Shown: in pieces, positions 7,244 through 9,721 of the stretch | Layout: each line of letters opens with the position of its first letter | Position numbering within the stretch: the first letter of the stretch is position 1 | Assembly: GCA_026387995.1 (NCBI GenBank) | Contig: JAPLKQ010000160.1 | Coordinates: forward strand, 3,266-12,986 | From: Bacillota bacterium | GTDB taxonomy: Bacteria; Bacillota_I; Bacilli_A; RFN20; CAG-826 | Direction of reading: 5' to 3' | Length of the DNA: 9,721 nucleotides | Notes under the pieces: model-generated | Told to the model about the DNA's origin: nothing | What the model saw: the letters and a program-made list of their open reading frames with translations, nothing else | The model's database searches: none | Made by a program: the position numbers and the translations under genes

Positions 7244-7836
7244 TTCTTATCATCGGAACCACGAACGACGATATCCTTTATTTCAAAACCAAAATGAATC
7301 TTGCTTCCACGGAGTTAATCGCAGGTAAGCATGAGGTTTATCTTGGCACTTATTCAGGTAAAGAAGTCTGTGTGACGACCTCGCAGTTTTCGAATAGTCT
7401 TTCGGCCATGATTACGGGTCTCTGCCTTGAAAAGTACCATCCCTATCTTGTGATTAACGTCGGTTCGGTCCACGCGATTGACGAAACGCTTCATCAAGGC
7501 GACCTCTTTTTAGCCGAGCGTATTTATCTGGGAGATGTTGATTTAACGCCTTGGGGCGATTTAAAGTACGGCCAGATCTGCGATATGCCCGTTTTTTATC
7601 ACTCAGAATACGAATCTTTAATCCTCTCAGGTATTTGCGCGATTGACACCGAGGCCGGCGGTATCGCGGCCGCTTGTCACTTTTTTGATACGCCTTGGAT
7701 TACTTTAAAATCAATTAGCTATGTCGTTGGCCATGAAAACGAGTTGGTTAATTTCGTCCGCAAAGGCTTAGAAGCCCAGTTAGCCATCGGATCCATCATC
7801 AGCGCGGTCTTCAACGAATTGGGCGCTCACGACTAA
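7240..7836 (+). CDS. MTA/SAH nucleosidase-like protein (Pfs/MTAN family), shortened and with altered active site
   Basis: This is a 198-residue protein of the purine nucleosidase fold. MTAN enzymes cleave adenine from methylthioadenosine and S-adenosylhomocysteine and are usually about 230 residues long. Recognisable landmarks are the start MILIIGTTNDD (compare IIGAMEEE), VINVGSVHAID followed by GDLFLAERIYLGDVDLTPWG (compare the GD...YHDVDVTAFGY region), and IDTEAGGIAAAC with Glu138 (compare VEMEGAAIA). The following SISY has Tyr161 where the family has the catalytic Asp of ISD. The N-terminal Glu of MTAN appears as Asp11, and about 30 residues before IDTEAG are missing. Nucleosidase activity is therefore doubtful; it may bind a purine nucleoside as a sensor or use another substrate. 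It overlaps the phosphodiesterase by ATGA, which implies coupled translation. Family membership is well supported; the alignment of the catalytic positions is by eye. Confidence 0.82.
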   Translation: MILIIGTTNDDILYFKTKMNLASTELIAGKHEVYLGTYSGKEVCVTTSQFSNSLSAMITGLCLEKYHPYLVINVGSVHAIDETLHQGDLFLAERIYLGDVDLTPWGDLKYGQICDMPVFYHSEYESLILSGICAIDTEAGGIAAACHFFDTPWITLKSISYVVGHENELVNFVRKGLEAQLAIGSIISAVFNELGAHD

Positions 7837-7870
7837 AATTATTGTTTGTTTCTATACGAGAAATAATCAA

Positions 7871-7882
7871 TATTTGCAAATA
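7871..7882. repeat. Perfect 12-bp palindrome TATTTGCAAATA
   Basis: The sequence equals its own reverse complement over all 12 bases, but the symmetry does not extend into the flanks. It lies 35 nt after the nucleosidase-like stop and about 60 nt upstream of the best -10 candidate of the next gene. It could be a dimeric regulator's operator or chance in AT-rich DNA. Confidence 0.4.
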
Positions 7883-7919
7883 GCCTTACTCCTTCATTAA
7901 TAAATGGCACGAGTTGCCT

Positions 7920-7948
7920 CTAGCATATCTTAATAATCATGATAAAAT
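7920..7948 (+). promoter_or_regulatory. Weak sigma-A-like promoter candidate
   Basis: TAAAAT (7943-7948) matches the -10 consensus at five of six bases. At a 17-nt spacing lies CTAGCA (7920-7925), a poor -35 with three matches. A transcript would start near 7955 and have a leader of about 35 nt. Position and AT-richness support it more than the -35 does. Confidence 0.35.
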
Positions 7949-7972
7949 ATTAACGCTGTGCTTCTATTTTCT

Positions 7973-7982
7973 GGGGGAGGGG
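7973..7982 (+). promoter_or_regulatory. G-rich Shine-Dalgarno deciding a TTG start
   Basis: GGGGGAGGGG stands 6 nt before TTG at 7989. It selects that TTG as the start of the sensor cyclase gene. A GTG at 7958 lies in another frame, which closes after 73 codons and lacks a site of this kind. Confidence 0.75.
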
Positions 7983-7988
7983 ATTTTC

Positions 7989-9721
7989 TTGCTTTTCAAT
8001 CTCGTTCCAGTCACGGAAATAACTTTAAAAATAATCGAGAATATCCTTATTCTCTTTGTCATATCGTTCATCTATATCATCAACAATATGTTTTCGGGCA
8101 ACAAAAAGTTTTGGCAACAAATTTTAGCGGGAATTCTAATTGGCATCTCGGCGATTTTACTCATGATGTTTTCCTATGAAGTCAGCCCGGGAATATTCTA
8201 TGATACCCAAAGCATCCTTTATAGCATCAGCGGGCTATTTTTCGGCCCTATAGCCCTTGCGATTAGCGTGGTCGTCGGGCTCATCTTCCGTATCTTTTTC
8301 ATCGGCGGCGCCGGCATCCTTTCAGGTTGCTTGATCATTCTGATTGCCGCCTCCATTGGTTTTTTCTGGAAAAAGCTTGGATTGTTCCGTAAAATCAATC
8401 CTTTTGTCGGCTATTATCTGTTCGGCCTCTTGATTCATCTCACGATGATTATTTGCTATCTGCCGCTCGTAACCACGGTGGCCGTTTTTGATACGATTAA
8501 AAGTTTGATTATTCCATCGCTCATCCTATTTCCGCTCCTCTCTTTCATTGCGTGCCTGCCGCTATATTATCAAAAAGGGCGCGCCGATTATTTGCAGAGC
8601 ATCGAGCAACAAGAGAAAAGCTTGCGCGCCAGCATGGACGCACCCAATCTGATTGAAATGTATTCGGTCGACCGCGATTACCGTTATCTCTCTTTTAACC
8701 GTTTACATACCCAAGGGATGAAAAAATACTTTGGAGCCGACATTAAAATAAACGACGACTTTCTCAAATATATCGATTCGCCTAAGGCGCTTCAACGTCT
8801 TAAGGCCAATATTGACGGAGCTCTCAATGGGTTCGATAGCAAAGTAACCTATGAATTAGAAAAAGCCCCCGGCGTCTTTTTCGAAGAAAGTTCATTGCCG
8901 CTTAAAGATCAAAATGGGCAGATTATCGGCGTCACCGTTTTTACGCAGGACGTCACCGAACAAAAAAAATACGAAAAGAAAATCCTCGAAAACAGTTACC
9001 GTGATGTCTTGACCGGCTTTTATAATCGGCGCTACCTAACTGAACATCTCTCGGAACTTGACAACCCCTCTCATTTTCCGTTATCGCTCATGATTTCCGA
9101 CATCAATGATTTAAAGCTTATCAACGATGGCTTCGGCCATTTGGCTGGCGATAATCTTCTCCTCGAAGTGACAAGATCCATGACTAAAATCATCCCATCA
9201 AATAATTGGTTTATCCGTACCGGCGGTGATGAGTTCATGGTGCTGCTTCCAAAAACATCGCTTGAAGAATCTCGTCATTACATTCAACATATTGTCGATG
9301 ACCTAAGCAATAAATCAATCGATACCATAAAGATTTCGGTGGCTTTCGGGGTTGCGGTCAAAGATTCGCAAATCGATTTTTCCAAAGTCTTTTTAACAGC
9401 CGAAAAAGAAATGTATGAAACCAAATTCCTTAAAGTCCATAATCGTCAAAATGAACTGGTTAAGAAAATCGCGCGTAAATTTTTCGCCACGCATCCTGAA
9501 GAAGAGCAACACGCGGAACGCGTCGCTCATATCGCCGATATTTTCGGCGAAAAGTTAGAGATGAACCGATTTGAACTGCAGTCGCTCAACAATCTCGCGC
9601 GCCTTCACAATATCGGCAAAATCGGCTTTGACCACGCCATTTCGGAAAAAGAGGAAATATGGGCTGCAGATGATTTGGAAGCTAATAAGAAACACGTTGA
9701 AATCGGTTATCACATCCTCGC
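7989..9721 (+). CDS. 5TMR_LYT-PAS-GGDEF-HD-GYP sensor protein, 3'-truncated by window edge
   Basis: From TTG at 7989 the frame stays open to the window end (577 residues). Residues 1-195 are membrane helices of the 5TMR_LYT type, with the marker IFRIFFIGGAGILSG (99-113). This domain is a ligand-sensing module in LytS-like kinases; E. coli BtsS, one member, senses pyruvate. A PAS-like domain follows (about 213-325, ending GVTVFTQDVTE). The GGDEF domain (about 337-485) has LTGFYNRR (341-348), SDIND with Asp371, INDGFGHLAGD and an intact GGDEF (412-416), so c-di-GMP synthesis is expected. The RxxD inhibitory site is absent (PSNN at 403-406). From about 490 an HD-GYP-type phosphohydrolase domain begins: His508 in EQHAERV, then LHNIGKIG (539-546), where the HD dyad reads His540-Asn541, and KKHVEIGYHIL. 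The GYP part is past the window edge. The start rests on the G-rich RBS at 7973-7982. The Asn at 541 makes phosphodiesterase activity uncertain. Confidence 0.88.
   Translation, partial: MLFNLVPVTEITLKIIENILILFVISFIYIINNMFSGNKKFWQQILAGILIGISAILLMMFSYEVSPGIFYDTQSILYSISGLFFGPIALAISVVVGLIFRIFFIGGAGILSGCLIILIAASIGFFWKKLGLFRKINPFVGYYLFGLLIHLTMIICYLPLVTTVAVFDTIKSLIIPSLILFPLLSFIACLPLYYQKGRADYLQSIEQQEKSLRASMDAPNLIEMYSVDRDYRYLSFNRLHTQGMKKYFGADIKINDDFLKYIDSPKALQRLKANIDGALNGFDSKVTYELEKAPGVFFEESSLPLKDQNGQIIGVTVFTQDVTEQKKYEKKILENSYRDVLTGFYNRRYLTEHLSELDNPSHFPLSLMISDINDLKLINDGFGHLAGDNLLLEVTRSMTKIIPSNNWFIRTGGDEFMVLLPKTSLEESRHYIQHIVDDLSNKSIDTIKISVAFGVAVKDSQIDFSKVFLTAEKEMYETKFLKVHNRQNELVKKIARKFFATHPEEEQHAERVAHIADIFGEKLEMNRFELQSLNNLARLHNIGKIGFDHAISEKEEIWAADDLEANKKHVEIGYHIL

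Larger units (their letters stand above)
7837..7988 (+). other. AT-rich intergenic region ending the operon
   Basis: These 152 nt separate the nucleosidase-like gene from the sensor cyclase gene. I see no tRNA, no open frame of note and no GC-rich hairpin with a T-run. A weak AT-only pairing (TTTCT...AGAAA, just after the stop) is not a convincing terminator. The spacer holds a 12-bp palindrome and a weak promoter candidate, listed separately. Confidence 0.6.

Noticed and set aside
7841..7870. Possible terminator just after the nucleosidase-like gene
   Set aside because: The pairing is short, AT-only and interrupted, and no T-run follows, so it was not called.
7958..8179. Short GTG-started frame of 73 codons at the start of the sensor cyclase region
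   Set aside because: It runs in a different frame across the start and membrane helices of the well-supported TTG-started sensor gene and shows no domain or suitable ribosome binding site.

Overview
The window reads as part of one long, plus-strand operon followed by an independently expressed signalling gene. All coding is on the + strand. The genes have strong purine-rich ribosome binding sites, Trp is read from TGG, and TGA is used as a stop (for example at 1888-1890 and 7241-7243). This fits a low- to mid-GC Gram-positive lineage using the standard bacterial code, such as Bacilli, Erysipelotrichia-like bacteria, or Acholeplasma/Izemoplasma-like Mollicutes. It argues against Mycoplasma/Spiroplasma. 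I cannot name the organism.

Region 1 (1-1890) holds two paralogous secreted proteins. The first lacks its N-terminus because the window starts inside it. The second is complete and starts with a SipW/TasA-type signal peptide (cleavage expected after TFA, residue 30). They share a C-terminal strand motif around EGWD and a DxDG-type acidic loop. They look like TasA/camelysin-class extracellular matrix or fibre proteins.

Region 2 (1887-4859) is a two-gene module. It pairs a membrane-anchored AAA+ ATPase of the McrB type with a protein resembling the DUF2357 (McrC-like adaptor) family. The second protein ends in a coiled coil of about 110 residues and has no visible nuclease domain. The pair starts by a 4-nt overlap with the exported protein and is followed by the signal peptidase, so it does not sit in a defence context.

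Region 3 (4910-7836) encodes three proteins. The first is an ER/SipW-type signal peptidase with a charged C-terminal tail. The second is a membrane-bound degenerate-GGDEF/intact-EAL c-di-GMP phosphodiesterase. The third, overlapping it by 4 nt, is a shortened MTA/SAH-nucleosidase-like protein whose usual catalytic Asp appears to be Tyr.

Region 4 (7837-9721) is a 152-nt AT-rich spacer with weak promoter-like elements and a 12-bp palindrome. After it comes a TTG-started gene, open at the window edge, with 5TMR_LYT, PAS, GGDEF and the start of an HD-GYP domain whose HD dyad reads HN.

Reading it together (inference): the operon makes SipW-dependent surface fibre proteins, the peptidase that matures them, and a membrane AAA+/coiled-coil pair that may assemble, export or remodel them. 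A c-di-GMP phosphodiesterase, and perhaps the adjacent cyclase, links this to the sessile/motile decision. The McrB-like/DUF2357-like pair embedded in a SipW secretion locus is the most novel candidate here.
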